A stretch of DNA of 64,000 nucleotides from Woeseiaceae bacterium (GTDB taxonomy: Bacteria; Pseudomonadota; Gammaproteobacteria; Steroidobacterales; Woeseiaceae): contig JANQGQ010000043.1 in assembly GCA_028277185.1 (NCBI GenBank), positions 19,978-83,977 on the forward strand. The letters run 5' to 3'. Of this stretch, positions 18,423 to 26,599 are shown piece by piece. Position 1 is the first letter of the stretch; every line of letters starts with the position of its first letter. The translations under genes and the position numbers were made by a program. The notes beneath the pieces were generated by a model that was not told the origin of the DNA, made no database searches, and saw only the letters and a program-made list of their open reading frames with translations.

Positions 18423-19091
18423 CTATTTGATGACCTCGACCTTGCTGCGGTCTTTGACTCGGTACAGTTTCGCGGGCCGATGGGCGCCTTCGCGCCGGTC
18501 CCGGCCGGTCGGCTCGATCACGTCGAGCGCGAGGATGCGCTTGGCGAAGTTTCTGGCGTCGATCTCTTCGCGGGTGATGAGCTCGTAGAGATGCCGCAGT
18601 TCGGGCATCGTGAATTCCTCGGGCATCAGCTGAAACGCGATCGTCGAGTAGTCGAGTTTCGCGACGAGCCGCTCGAGGGCCATCTGCAGGATCTCCGAAT
18701 GATCGAAGGCCAGTTCGGGCAGCTCGTCGATCGTGAACCAGCCGACGCCCTCGGCATCCGAAGCGGCTTTGATCTCGAGCGCATCCGACGGCATGAGCGC
18801 GTAGTAGGCGACGCTGATGACCCGCTCGCGAGGGTCCCGGTCCGGCTCACCGAAGGTATAGAGCTGCTCCAGATAGGCGGCGGCAACGCCGGTCTCTTCC
18901 CGCAGCTCCCGCTTTGCGGCGTCGAGCAGGCTCTCTTTAAGGTCGACGAAACCGCCGGGTAATGCCCAACGGCCCACGAACGGCTCCAGTGCCCGCTTGA
19001 TGAGCAGCACCTTCAGCTCGTCGCTTCTGATCGTGAAAATCACGACATCGACGGTGACGGCCGGGTGCGGATACTCGTATTCGTACGCCAT
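18423..19091 (-). CDS. nrtR: NrtR-type Nudix transcriptional regulator
   Basis: The start is taken at the ATG at 19091 (MAYEYEYPHPAVTVDVVIF); a GTG three codons earlier is possible. Residues about 10-140 form a Nudix domain with an intact Nudix box, GGFVDLKESLLDAAKRELREETGV. The C-terminal about 75 residues form the winged helix seen in NrtR (EFTMPELRHLYELITREEIDARNFAKRILAL). NrtR proteins repress NAD-metabolism genes and are released by ADP-ribose. An intact box means Nudix hydrolysis may also be retained. The upstream double palindrome at 19109-19145 is the obvious operator. Confidence 0.85.
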   Translation of the reverse strand: MAYEYEYPHPAVTVDVVIFTIRSDELKVLLIKRALEPFVGRWALPGGFVDLKESLLDAAKRELREETGVAAAYLEQLYTFGEPDRDPRERVISVAYYALMPSDALEIKAASDAEGVGWFTIDELPELAFDHSEILQMALERLVAKLDYSTIAFQLMPEEFTMPELRHLYELITREEIDARNFAKRILALDVIEPTGRDRREGAHRPAKLYRVKDRSKVEVIK

Positions 19092-19108
19092 GGTACTCAC
19101 TTGCTTTA

Positions 19109-19145
19109 TGTATTAGATACATGAAGTGTAAATGTACCTGATACA
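19109..19145. promoter_or_regulatory. Double palindromic operator upstream of nrtR
   Basis: TGTATTAGATACAT (19109-19122) and ATGTACCTGATACA (19132-19145) are inverted copies of each other with two mismatches. Each is itself nearly palindromic (TGTAT-TAG-ATACA). They lie 18 bases before the nrtR start, with a 9-base centre. This is the expected position and shape for NrtR autoregulation; binding is inferred. Confidence 0.65.
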
Positions 19146-19230
19146 CAAAGTCAAGGGAATTAATCCCAACGCATCCCGGGAATCGGCCGGGGAGTGCCGA
19201 CCGGCGCTGGAGCGGCAGTTCCAGGGCTCC

Positions 19231-19446
19231 TTACGGGTTCTCCTCCACGTCGTTTTTGTTCCGCCGGTAGGTCTCGTAACTCTCGTTTGCCCTTTCCATG
19301 CATCGGTCGTAGTCGGACGGCGGACCGCTCCTGCATTTGTCGCGCTGGTGTTCCTGACCGGCTTCGTACAGTTGCTGCGCCGTGCAGCCGCACGACATAA
19401 CGGCAGCCAGGAGCACGGCGAGGGCCGTTCGCTTGTTAGCAACCAC
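19231..19446 (-). CDS. Small lipoprotein, unknown function
   Basis: The GTG at 19446 overlaps the end of the upstream Rap1a-like gene by 11 bases, so translation is probably coupled. The 71-residue product begins with a basic n-region and a hydrophobic core ending in a lipobox (AVMSCGC). The mature part is polar and contains four cysteines or charged clusters (HQRDKCRSGPPSDYDRCMER). No family is recognised. Confidence 0.5.
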   Translation of the reverse strand: MVANKRTALAVLLAAVMSCGCTAQQLYEAGQEHQRDKCRSGPPSDYDRCMERANESYETYRRNKNDVEENP

Positions 19447-19783
19447 CGTGCTCTTCCAGGTAGCGGATGAACACGAGCATCGCGTTCCTGTCGGCGTATT
19501 CGGCCTGGTGTTCTTCCATGTACCGGATGATGCCCGGGACGTCGAAGAGCTCTTCCGGCGGTCTGCAATAGACCTCGGCCAGATAGCCGGTTTCTTCGTC
19601 GACCATTGCGATGAGATCCAGCGCGCCGCCAACGTAGGCGTTCAGGATCGGATGCTGGCTGCAGGCCACGTCCGCCGACTCGCAAATGCTGATGAACTGA
19701 TTCATGGTCAACGCGGTTGCCGGGCCGGACATTGCGGAAGACGCGATGAGCACGGCGCTGATAGTCAGGTTTCGAAGATTCAT
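19436..19783 (-). CDS. Exported Rap1a/Tai-like small protein
   Basis: The 115-residue protein has a signal peptide (MNLRNLTISAVLIASSAMSGPATA). The short helical mature region has paired cysteines (SICESADVACSQ and VYCRPP) and the Y-x-G-G-A-L-D element seen in the Rap1a/Tai family. That family includes T6SS amidase immunity proteins and many exported proteins of unknown role. There is no effector next to it, so immunity function is not supported. It overlaps the small lipoprotein gene downstream. Confidence 0.5.
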   Translation of the reverse strand: MNLRNLTISAVLIASSAMSGPATALTMNQFISICESADVACSQHPILNAYVGGALDLIAMVDEETGYLAEVYCRPPEELFDVPGIIRYMEEHQAEYADRNAMLVFIRYLEEHGGC

Positions 19784-19861
19784 ACGATCGACTCTCTTGC
19801 AGTAATTACTGTTTTACGATAATTTATCGCCAGATAACAAGTATTTCAAGAGGTCGATTCC

Positions 19862-20383
19862 GTGACGCGACGATTTTCTCTGCTCATCGCCTGGGGCTGC
19901 ACGGCGCTGTTGCTAGTAGTTCCGCTGGCCGCTTTGTACTTTCTCCTGAGCATTCAGGACTTTGCGGCGCTGACCCGGAGAAGCTTCGGCCTGCCCGTCG
20001 AATGGGACACGGTCGTTGGCTGGCAATGGTATGCCGTGTGGGGCGTGACGTTTCTGTACCTGACGATCGGTCTGATCGGGCTGTATTTTCTGCGCCGGCC
20101 GTTCGCGAACTTTGCCCGTGGCGAACTGTTCAATTTCGCGAACAGCCGCGACCTTCGCCGCTTCTCGATACTCCTGCTGGTTCAGGCGTTGCTTAAGCCG
20201 CTGCACTTTGCGCTGTCCAGCGTGTTGCTGTCCGCGAATCACGGCCCGGGGGCCAAGATGCTGTCGATTTCCGTCGGCAGCAGCGAAGTCAGGATGGTTG
20301 CGCTGGCACTCGTGTTCTGGATTGTGAGCAATCTGTTGATCGAGGGCGGCAACCTGCAGGCTGAGAACCAGCAGTTCGTGTAG
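19862..20383 (+). CDS. DUF2975 membrane protein
   Basis: The GTG start at 19862 gives 173 residues with four membrane helices (LLIAWGCTALLLVVPLAALYF, WYAVWGVTFLYLTIGLIGLYF, ILLLVQALLKPLHFALSSVL, VALALVFWIVSNLLIEGG). The acidic-amphipathic end ISNLLIEGGNLQAENQQFV is typical of DUF2975. These membrane proteins are almost always followed by a small YozG-type HTH gene, as here at 9 bases. Function is unknown; a membrane-sensing regulator pair is usually supposed. Confidence 0.85.
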   Translation: MTRRFSLLIAWGCTALLLVVPLAALYFLLSIQDFAALTRRSFGLPVEWDTVVGWQWYAVWGVTFLYLTIGLIGLYFLRRPFANFARGELFNFANSRDLRRFSILLLVQALLKPLHFALSSVLLSANHGPGAKMLSISVGSSEVRMVALALVFWIVSNLLIEGGNLQAENQQFV

Positions 20384-20392
20384 GTATTCGTC

Positions 20393-20599
20393 GTGCCGAT
20401 TCAGGTCAACCTGGACGTGATGCTTGCCAGACGGAAGATGAAGGGCAAAGTACTCGCCGCCGAGGTAGGCATCACCGAGCAGAACCTGTCGTTGCTGCGC
20501 ACCGGGAAGGTCAAGGGCGTCCGGTTTTCGACGCTCGAGAAGATATGTGAGGTTCTCGAGTGTCAGCCGGGCGATATCCTCGAGTACGTTCAGGAGTGA
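20393..20599 (+). CDS. YozG-like XRE-family HTH regulator
   Basis: The 68-residue protein is almost entirely a Cro/XRE helix-turn-helix: VNLDVMLARRKMKGKVLAAEVGITEQNLSLLRTGKVKGVRFSTLEKICEVLECQPGDILEY. It starts with GTG, 9 bases after the DUF2975 gene, the standard pairing. It is probably the DNA-binding output of that pair. Confidence 0.9.
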   Translation: MPIQVNLDVMLARRKMKGKVLAAEVGITEQNLSLLRTGKVKGVRFSTLEKICEVLECQPGDILEYVQE

Positions 20600-20708
20600 A
20601 CAGAATGAAGTGCGTCGGCTGTAGCCCGTTGCCCGCAACTTTGTTCTCAGACTTGTAGCTCACCCGCGCATTGGCTCTCAGAGCCGTTCGGGCCCGGTTT
20701 AGCTTTGA

Positions 20709-21074
20709 CTATTCAATTTCCTTGGCACCCGACTGTTTCCACTTCAGCTCAAACTCCTCAACCGTGATGGGGTCGTCCTCAAAGTCGCCTATTCGCATAC
20801 TCGTGTCGAGCCAAAACCCATAGTCAATCTCCGTTGGGCCGGCAACTATTGGTTCCCCCTTGGAATCCAACCCAACCTCGCGCCAGGGCGATCCGTCAGG
20901 AGCGAACTCTATGTACCACTCACGAACCAGACGGAGTTTGTCCGAATAACCCGGACTCGCGTCCAGGCGCCTTATGAATCGAGCGAAACGCGGCATCCGA
21001 TCAGGCTTCTCCCAGTCTGTCGCGAGCTTTGTACGAATATGTTTGAACTCAGTCACGGCCTCGATAGCGACCAC
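20709..21074 (-). CDS. Hypothetical protein in low-GC block
   Basis: A 121-residue acidic protein (REWYIEFAPDGSPWREVGLDSKGEPI and FEDDPITVEEFELKWKQSG). The FAPDGSPWREVGLD element recalls small immunity or DUF proteins of polymorphic-toxin loci, but I cannot place it. It is the first gene of the visibly AT-richer block that starts at about 20.6 kb and may be foreign. The preceding ORF looks degraded. Confidence 0.45.
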   Translation of the reverse strand: MVAIEAVTEFKHIRTKLATDWEKPDRMPRFARFIRRLDASPGYSDKLRLVREWYIEFAPDGSPWREVGLDSKGEPIVAGPTEIDYGFWLDTSMRIGDFEDDPITVEEFELKWKQSGAKEIE

Positions 21075-21477
21075 AACGGTCTTCCTGCGTCGTCATAACC
21101 TACGCAGCACTGTCGGATCAGCGAAGAGGGTTTCCGAGTCCGCGTCGTAGGACAGCCATCCTGAACCGTGGCATCGAGATGCCAGGCCGTGCCAATCGAT
21201 GTCTGGAAGTCCATCACGAAGCCACTATCGACTTCGCCAATGAGGGTGGACTCAAGGTCGCCCTGCGCATTCCGCGAAACTAGCACACATTGCCTATGGC
21301 CGCTGCGTCCAGCACGAGGCATGGAGCTGTCTGGGCAGCAGCGTAACCGCGACCACGAAACTCTCTCAGGATGCGTTCCCACGTCACAGAACCGCCGCCT
21401 TTGTTCGTAGCAATTACGAAACACTGGGACTGCTGGTTGCAAATACTTATGGTCCAATCGCGCGTTAAATCTGCCAA
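21053..21477 (-). pseudogene. Probable frameshifted small gene
   Basis: A first reading frame starts at 21477 (MADLTRDWTISICNQQSQCFV) and stops at 21280. The protein-like text then continues in another minus frame (LVSRNAQGDLESTLIGEV, then GTAWHLDATVQDG) down to 21053. Neither half alone looks complete. A single frameshift near 21285-21300 would join them into about 140 residues. It lies between the VOC lipoprotein gene and the hypothetical gene at 20709 and overlaps both slightly. Confidence 0.35.
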
Positions 21478-21980
21478 AGTCCGGATTCGATGCCTCCGTG
21501 TATGACAACTGCGAACTGGCCGTAGTCCGCTATTTCCGTCGGCATCATCGCAATTTCGGCGCCGGCTTCACTCGCTGCCGAGACTGCCGCGCTGATATCG
21601 TCAACAAGCACATAGGGGCGAACAACAGGTGTCTCGGTATCGCGTAGCGGCGCCCGAACGCCGAGCATTCCGCCACCATCGAGTTCGGCAGTGCGCGCAC
21701 CACCCAGGCTTTGGTCGGCATCACCAAACATAACACCGTACATCAGTGAATAGAGAGTACATGCGGCATCAACGTCCGGAGTGACGATTTCGAGGTACTG
21801 GATTTTCAAAGACTTCCCCTTACCAGAAAGTTGGCCATCTCCGGTTGCTTCAAATTCGAAGCCGTCACCGGCATTGCTTTGACCGCCCCGCGGAGACTGT
21901 GTACAGCCAAGACTCAACATGGCTGCGAACGGAATCGCCATTGAGGCTGCTCCTATGCGGAGAGCGGTTCGTCGGTCCAC
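21465..21980 (-). CDS. VOC-fold (glyoxalase-like) exported lipoprotein
   Basis: The GTG at 21980 is chosen because it directly gives a twin-arginine-like export signal (DRRTALRIGAASMAIPFAA) ending in a lipobox LSLGC. A longer frame begins with ATG at 22040. The mature 145 residues carry one VOC module: IQYLEIVTPDVDAACTLYSLMYG, then RPYVLVDDISAAVSAASEAGAEIAM and the end VVIHGGIESGLWQI. This glyoxalase/dioxygenase superfamily binds divalent metals. One module usually dimerises. The substrate is unknown. Confidence 0.65.
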   Translation of the reverse strand: MDRRTALRIGAASMAIPFAAMLSLGCTQSPRGGQSNAGDGFEFEATGDGQLSGKGKSLKIQYLEIVTPDVDAACTLYSLMYGVMFGDADQSLGGARTAELDGGGMLGVRAPLRDTETPVVRPYVLVDDISAAVSAASEAGAEIAMMPTEIADYGQFAVVIHGGIESGLWQI

Positions 21981-22350
21981 TTTGGATACATCCTCTCTCG
22001 CCCAACAACTAGTAGATGGTGAAAGCGCACGCCTTAACACAGCGCAGCTTGTCTAAGGTCGAAAGTCCAATAAGCTCCGGCCGATCGTTCGCGATCCGCA
22101 AGTCTCTCACGATATCATTAGGGACCAATAAGACTTACCTGTGTTGGATGCGAAAACCCTGAGCCTTGGCGTGCTCAAACTCCGCGGCGAGAGCTGGGCG
22201 GGCCTTGGCCAGAGAATTCGGTCGCCCGCTTTCTCAGACCTGAGCGCGAAAGCACTTTCCTAGTGAACCCTCTGGTAGAACGGCTAGCAGGAGATGTCCC
22301 ACCGAGGACCGATAGTTTGATGCAATCCGCTCCTCGGCTTTTCGTTAGCC
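21981..22350. other. Intergenic stretch in low-GC block
   Basis: About 370 bases without a supportable reading frame, tRNA or strong hairpin. It lies between the VOC gene and the membrane gene, both on the minus strand, so it should contain the VOC promoter. Composition is intermediate between island and host. Confidence 0.3.
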
Positions 22351-22839
22351 TCAGTCAGGCCCACCACCATTTGGCACGTCATCTGGCGTTGTAGACTCCG
22401 GCGGGCTCTCCGTGGGAAGCGTTTGAAGCGGATCCGCTACAGCCGGTGTTGTTTCTGGTATCAGCATCGCGACAGTCCACACGCCAAGAATCCAAGCCGT
22501 GAGAGTCCAAAAAACCAGTGTGTAGGCCGTCTGAATCAACATCGATTTGACACTTTCCTTACTAAGAAAGGCACCCCCATCTTCCGACCGTGTTCCGCCG
22601 ATAATGTTGTCTATACCATGGTGGATCTTCTCGAAGCCGTTTAAATAGAACTTCACCGCCGCTTCGAGCCCCAGTTCCGCATTTCCCATTGGCGAACCCC
22701 TAGATACAGAAGCTAGTACGCTGACTGTGAATACGGCAATCATGCGGGCCAAAAAAGGTATCCAGAAGAAAGCTCCCACGAAGGTCCATATGAGGAATAG
22801 AACTATCCTCAGGAACTCGAGTATCGCCCTAACTACCAT
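22351..22839 (-). CDS. Membrane protein of unknown function
   Basis: The ATG at 22839 follows GGGGGGTAT, a good ribosome site, giving 162 residues. One or two hydrophobic helices occur at the start (ILEFLRIVLFLIWTFVGAFFW and LARMIAVFTVSVLAS) and one or two at about 105-135 (MLIQTAYTLVFWTLTAWILGVWTVAML). A proline/threonine-rich tail follows. No family is recognised. It lies upstream of the VOC gene and downstream of the OLD nuclease gene on the same strand. Confidence 0.55.
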   Translation of the reverse strand: MVVRAILEFLRIVLFLIWTFVGAFFWIPFLARMIAVFTVSVLASVSRGSPMGNAELGLEAAVKFYLNGFEKIHHGIDNIIGGTRSEDGGAFLSKESVKSMLIQTAYTLVFWTLTAWILGVWTVAMLIPETTPAVADPLQTLPTESPPESTTPDDVPNGGGPD

Positions 22840-23202
22840 ATACCCCCCAAACCGAAAAACGCTGAGCTTCTTGTCTGCTTGCCTCGCTGGCAAAAAAGTC
22901 TCTCTTCATCATTGATCGAATCGAAAGTTAAGCGAAAAGGCCAACAATCTGCGCGGCATGACCAGGCGATAGATGCGCTTCAGTCTGATCAGAGTCGATG
23001 CCTCTCGCACTAGTGGGCTCTGGTCTGACGCTGCATGGTTTCAACAGCCAGTTCGATCGCTTACGGTGAAGGTGCTTTGGTATCCCACTCAGATCAAAAA
23101 TCGCGAGTCGCACTTGTAGGCCGCACATTCGGCTTGTCTAGCCTTATCCTAGTCGGTAGCAGGACCGCGTCGCCTAACAGACAAGCTTGACACGCCTTCG
23201 TC
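22840..23202. other. Intergenic stretch in low-GC block
   Basis: About 360 bases between the OLD nuclease stop and the membrane gene start. I found no plausible coding frame, RNA or terminator with a clear stem. The promoter for the membrane gene presumably lies near 22.85-22.9 kb. Confidence 0.3.
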
Positions 23203-24912
23203 TCAAGTATGGCTGGAGTTCATTTGACTTAGTTTTTCTTCCAACGCATCTGCAAGAGCGATAATGGAAGGTGCCTTCGCGTCAACTAAAGCAGCATCCA
23301 AGTTCTTTAGTGCGCTAGATACTACCTGGTGCTTTGCTCTGGCAAGTACAGACTTGTTCCATGCTCTTCCTTGACTCTTGAAAATCGCTTCAAGCTTGCC
23401 TGACCACTTATCATTAGTGGGTGCCATCAAGTTCGCACTCAATGTCACTCCAAATGCAGCCTTTATCGCATCTTTATACACTTTCCAGTTTATGCAATCC
23501 TCAAGCTCTGAGTTCTTCATACCCTTACAAGTCGTGAATTGGCAGTCGGCCTCGCTTACGGCGTCGGCCTCGATAGCTTTATCGACAGCGCTTCTGCCAG
23601 CGTCATCGTTGTCTAAAAAAGTATGTGCAGAACAAAGGGATGCTCGCAATTCAGTCAGCTTGTATAGGAGGTTTGTTGCGCCGCCTAAATGGTCGATAGC
23701 AAGTACATTTGTTTCCAGGTGTTTCTTGAGCGACTTTGACCGATGCGCCAGAATAGCGCCTAGTAGTATGCGGTCAGTATCGCCCTCAACAACAAGAACA
23801 AGGCGCGCGTGGCGCAAATTATCCGAAGCCATAACGCCCAGCAATTCGCGAATCTCAGAGAGCCTTTTTGCTGGCGTCGCCTGATTTTCTGAAACTAGGA
23901 TGTTGCTCCTCAAGTCTATCCGATCTACGAATAGTGGATTATGGGATGTGATCACTATCTGGGACTTGTGCGACAGACCTAATAGGACTTCTCGTAGCCT
24001 ATGTATCGCCCTTGGATGCAAATGGGACTCTGGTTCTTCCAATGCGATTATGGTAGCGGATTGCGTTGCTTCTGATCTGTAGAGCAGACTTATTGCGGCC
24101 AGACTCTTAATTCCATCTCCTTTTCTCTCCAAGAGGGTAGGCGTGCCATCATCGATGATAATGTCACAAGGGGTCTTGTAGGCACCCAATGGTGATCTTG
24201 GTTTACGTGTCTCAATTTTTACGTTGGTTACATCAGGTAAGAAATAACCTAGCGTTGATCTAAGTTCATTGGACAATTCCTCCAAGAGAGGCTGTTGAAG
24301 CTTATCCAGCTTCTCGGCCGCCTTTCGATACTCCTCATTCTGTTCTAGGTTCCGAAGTCGACGGCTAACCATTCTGGCGACAACATCCTCCGTAGCGTCG
24401 GTAGTTCGAATAGCGGGAATGTAGTTGAACTCGACTCGACTTCCAATGAACTGCGCTATTTGAGCTGACTTTTTCGTAAGCGCAGGACCGCCAGGACCTT
24501 TTTTGAGCACCTTGAAAGTAGGATGGTGATCTGGGCCGATGCGCAGCTCGATGGGTAGAGTGCCATTAAGGTTGCTTTTGACATGTTGGCGAAACTCAGT
24601 TATCTCGTCGTCTGTCAGTTGAAACTCCAAACGGAAAACGGATTGTCCTCTTGGCTTCGATTCTTGAAGACTGATCGGAAAGTCTTGCTCCCAATCATAT
24701 AGGTGACTATATAGCCTCCTACCCAGAAGCCCTGGCTGCCGCGGTCGTCTGGCGTTCTCTTCAATTAGACCCATTCCGGCGCTGAGCGCGTTTAGGAGGT
24801 TCGATTTGCCCTCATTGTTCGGCCCGATTAGTACTGTGTATTGAGAAATTGGAAGTCGACTAGCCTTGGTAATGCTCCGATAGTTACTGACCGAAAAACT
24901 GACCAAAAGCAT
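23203..24912 (-). CDS. OLD-family ATP-dependent nuclease (AAA ATPase plus TOPRIM)
   Basis: The ATG at 24912 (MLLVSFSVSNYRSITKASRL) gives 569 residues. The N-terminal half is an ABC/SMC-type ATPase with Walker A GPNNEGKS (30-37), Walker B IIALEEPESHLHP and ITSHNPLFVDRI. The C-terminal half holds a TOPRIM nuclease: LVVEGDTDRILL (glutamate motif) and FLDNDDAGRSAV (D-x-D motif). This is the layout of OLD (overcoming lysogenisation defect) nucleases, which act in phage exclusion and in Gabija-like systems. No GajB-type helicase is adjacent, so it is a stand-alone class 1 OLD. It ends the low-GC block next to the split tRNA. Confidence 0.85.
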   Translation of the reverse strand: MLLVSFSVSNYRSITKASRLPISQYTVLIGPNNEGKSNLLNALSAGMGLIEENARRPRQPGLLGRRLYSHLYDWEQDFPISLQESKPRGQSVFRLEFQLTDDEITEFRQHVKSNLNGTLPIELRIGPDHHPTFKVLKKGPGGPALTKKSAQIAQFIGSRVEFNYIPAIRTTDATEDVVARMVSRRLRNLEQNEEYRKAAEKLDKLQQPLLEELSNELRSTLGYFLPDVTNVKIETRKPRSPLGAYKTPCDIIIDDGTPTLLERKGDGIKSLAAISLLYRSEATQSATIIALEEPESHLHPRAIHRLREVLLGLSHKSQIVITSHNPLFVDRIDLRSNILVSENQATPAKRLSEIRELLGVMASDNLRHARLVLVVEGDTDRILLGAILAHRSKSLKKHLETNVLAIDHLGGATNLLYKLTELRASLCSAHTFLDNDDAGRSAVDKAIEADAVSEADCQFTTCKGMKNSELEDCINWKVYKDAIKAAFGVTLSANLMAPTNDKWSGKLEAIFKSQGRAWNKSVLARAKHQVVSSALKNLDAALVDAKAPSIIALADALEEKLSQMNSSHT

Positions 24913-25108
24913 CTTCTTTTCCGCTGCTTGGATAGCAGCCACCCTATCACACAGCCTGACGACCGATAAGTCGCGCATACAGCAGTTTGTTCACCGACAG
25001 ACTGGCAATAGACGCAAAGACGCGTCGCAAGTGACGACCTTCGTAAAGCTGTCAAAACATCAACATGCAAAACGCGTCTCGCGACAGAGACATCAACTGT
25101 GTAATTTA

Positions 25109-25153
25109 TGGTGCCGGCACCAGGAGTCGAACCCGGGACCTACTGATTACAAA
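25109..25153 (-). pseudogene. 3' half of host tRNA-Thr(UGU), split by the element
   Basis: Read on the minus strand this begins with the anticodon loop TTTGTAA (25147-25153). It continues through the 3' anticodon-stem strand, variable loop, T-arm and acceptor strand TGCCGGC, and ends in ACCA (25109-25112). It pairs perfectly with the 5' half at 38921-38958: 7 of 7 acceptor pairs and 5 of 5 anticodon-stem pairs. Alone it cannot make a tRNA. It is the left junction (attachment site) of the 13.77 kb element. Confidence 0.9.
25147..25153. other. Left attachment core TTACAAA
   Basis: The 7-bp core equals the tRNA anticodon loop (positions 32-38) and is repeated directly at 38921-38927. Flanking identity stops at once on both sides (GATTACAAAAAT here, CCTTACAAATCA there). 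The crossover therefore maps to exactly this heptamer, a normal overlap length for tyrosine integrases. Confidence 0.85.
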
Positions 25154-25211
25154 AATACCAGCCGGAAGGGCCTAAGGTCCTCTTTCTTAACGACAAATTG
25201 CGGATACCCTT

Positions 25212-25281
25212 GTCCAAAACTTTTGCCACTTATCGTCCGTAACCTCTTATTTTTACTCACTTAGGGCTTGGAATTTTGGAC
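25212..25281. repeat. Left-end TTTTGGAC motifs (candidate integrase arm sites)
   Basis: GTCCAAAA at 25212-25219 is the inverse of TTTTGGAC, and GGAATTTTGGAC lies at 25270-25281. The same 12-mer occurs at the right end (38837-38848), together with another TTTTGGAC at 38860-38867. Repeated short motifs within about 130 bases of both cores are typical of tyrosine-integrase arm-binding sites. Confidence 0.55.
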
Positions 25282-25307
25282 GCCACCAATGCTCAAGGCA
25301 GTAGCGG

Positions 25308-26135
25308 TCACTCGGAGTCGATCCGCTTTACGACCTCGCTCATCGTGTAATGCACAAACTGCTTTCCAAGTTCGGTCAGCTCATACTGCTTGGTACCCTC
25401 GAACGCTGATTCCATCGTACCGCTAGAGCCCCGCCGTTGTCCGCCAGTCTTGCGCTTAACGAACCTCCCGTCCGGTGTCGTCTGTCTGTGCTGCCGTATC
25501 ACACCGCCTGTACTTAGGTCCCGAATCAGCAATCTGTATAAGTCGGCTTCAGCCGAGTCTTCTCGTACCGTCTGCCCATAGACCTCCGACCAAATGCTTA
25601 AGCGGGTAGCTCCGGGATTCTGAAATATTTCCCGTATCACAGCGAAGTGAGCTTCGTGATAGCGGTCAAGCCAATCGATGAATAGCCGGACCACGTCGTC
25701 GGAGCACACTCTTGTACCTGCGGCATTTACGATTAGGTTCGCTGTGTAGCGGCGCTTCTCGTCCGTGTCGGCGTTGTCCCAAGCACGGAATGTCTTGCGT
25801 ACGAGGTCTAGGTATTCCTCGCTCTGAATTCGATCGTCGATCTCAGAACCCAACGACTCAAATCTCTCGGCTATAACCTCAAGCGTAGACCCAAGGTTCT
25901 GCATCTTGCCCTCGTGTTCGTTTAACCAACGCGTTTGCAAATCGTCTGTTTTGACCGATCCTTCCTCAGTCTTCAGGCTCACCGCAGCGCTTATGAAGCC
26001 ACCGACCCACGGGATGCTGCCGAGCGCAGCCAACACGAATTTCTCATAAATTCGCTTTTTCGTTGTCGGAGCAGCATCCTCTAGCTCCTTTCTTATCTGC
26101 TCGATGGGCAAGCCCGATGGGTCATCCGTAGTCAT
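25308..26135 (-). CDS. Unknown protein with amphipathic/hydrophobic segment and winged-helix-like end
   Basis: The 275-residue protein has a short hydrophobic glycine-rich segment near residues 31-50 (VLAALGSIPWVGGFISAAVS). A helical middle follows (GSTLEVIAERFESLGSEIDDRI, then TFRAWDNADTDEKRRYTANLIVNAAG). The C-terminal part reads like a small winged helix (LYRLLIRDLSTGGVIRQHR and YELTELGKQFVHYTM). I do not recognise a named family, although this type of protein occurs among defence and mobile-element genes. It is the first gene inside the left end and is transcribed outward toward the attachment site. Confidence 0.6.
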   Translation of the reverse strand: MTTDDPSGLPIEQIRKELEDAAPTTKKRIYEKFVLAALGSIPWVGGFISAAVSLKTEEGSVKTDDLQTRWLNEHEGKMQNLGSTLEVIAERFESLGSEIDDRIQSEEYLDLVRKTFRAWDNADTDEKRRYTANLIVNAAGTRVCSDDVVRLFIDWLDRYHEAHFAVIREIFQNPGATRLSIWSEVYGQTVREDSAEADLYRLLIRDLSTGGVIRQHRQTTPDGRFVKRKTGGQRRGSSGTMESAFEGTKQYELTELGKQFVHYTMSEVVKRIDSE

Positions 26136-26301
26136 CGCTACTCCTCACGCGTAATCTCTGTCTAGTCGCAACCTAAGACTACCACCAGCACCAAGCCTAC
26201 GGTCGTCAAGGTCACCCAACAGCAAGTCCTCAACGGACAATGGTTCGCATGCAACGTCGGCAAGGGTGACGATCAGCTCACACCAACAAAGGAGCTGACC
26301 C

Positions 26302-26556
26302 GTGGAGAAACCTCGACTGCCCGAGCATCCGATCTGTGATCGTACGGGACATGCTGATACGTTGAATCGCTGTGAGGCTGTTCTGGATATGCTATCCGAT
26401 CTGGATTCGCTCGACGACGACATAGCCGCCGCTCGAACGGGGCGATTCTGGGTTAGCCGTATGGTATGCGACAGCCTTCGATACGTCGCTGATTCGCTGA
26501 CATACAAAGCACAAAAGAAGCGAGAGAAGAAACAGCGACAGCGCGACAGCAAGTGA
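26302..26556 (+). CDS. Small hypothetical protein
   Basis: A GTG start preceded by AAAGGAGCTGACCC gives 84 residues with an acidic helix (CEAVLDMLSDLDSLDDDIAAA) and a strongly basic tail (KAQKKREKKQRQRDSK). An opposing minus-strand frame of similar length lacks a ribosome site. No family is recognised. The gene is first in a plus-strand series and lies 43 bases before the RarA-tail-like gene. Confidence 0.5.
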   Translation: MEKPRLPEHPICDRTGHADTLNRCEAVLDMLSDLDSLDDDIAAARTGRFWVSRMVCDSLRYVADSLTYKAQKKREKKQRQRDSK

Positions 26557-26599
26557 TTCATTTGTTCGCATGCAATGACGACAGGTGCAACGATCATGG

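Noticed and set aside
23203..24912. OLD nuclease considered as GajA of a Gabija system
   Set aside because: No UvrD-like GajB helicase gene is next to it; the neighbours are a membrane protein and the tRNA fragment.
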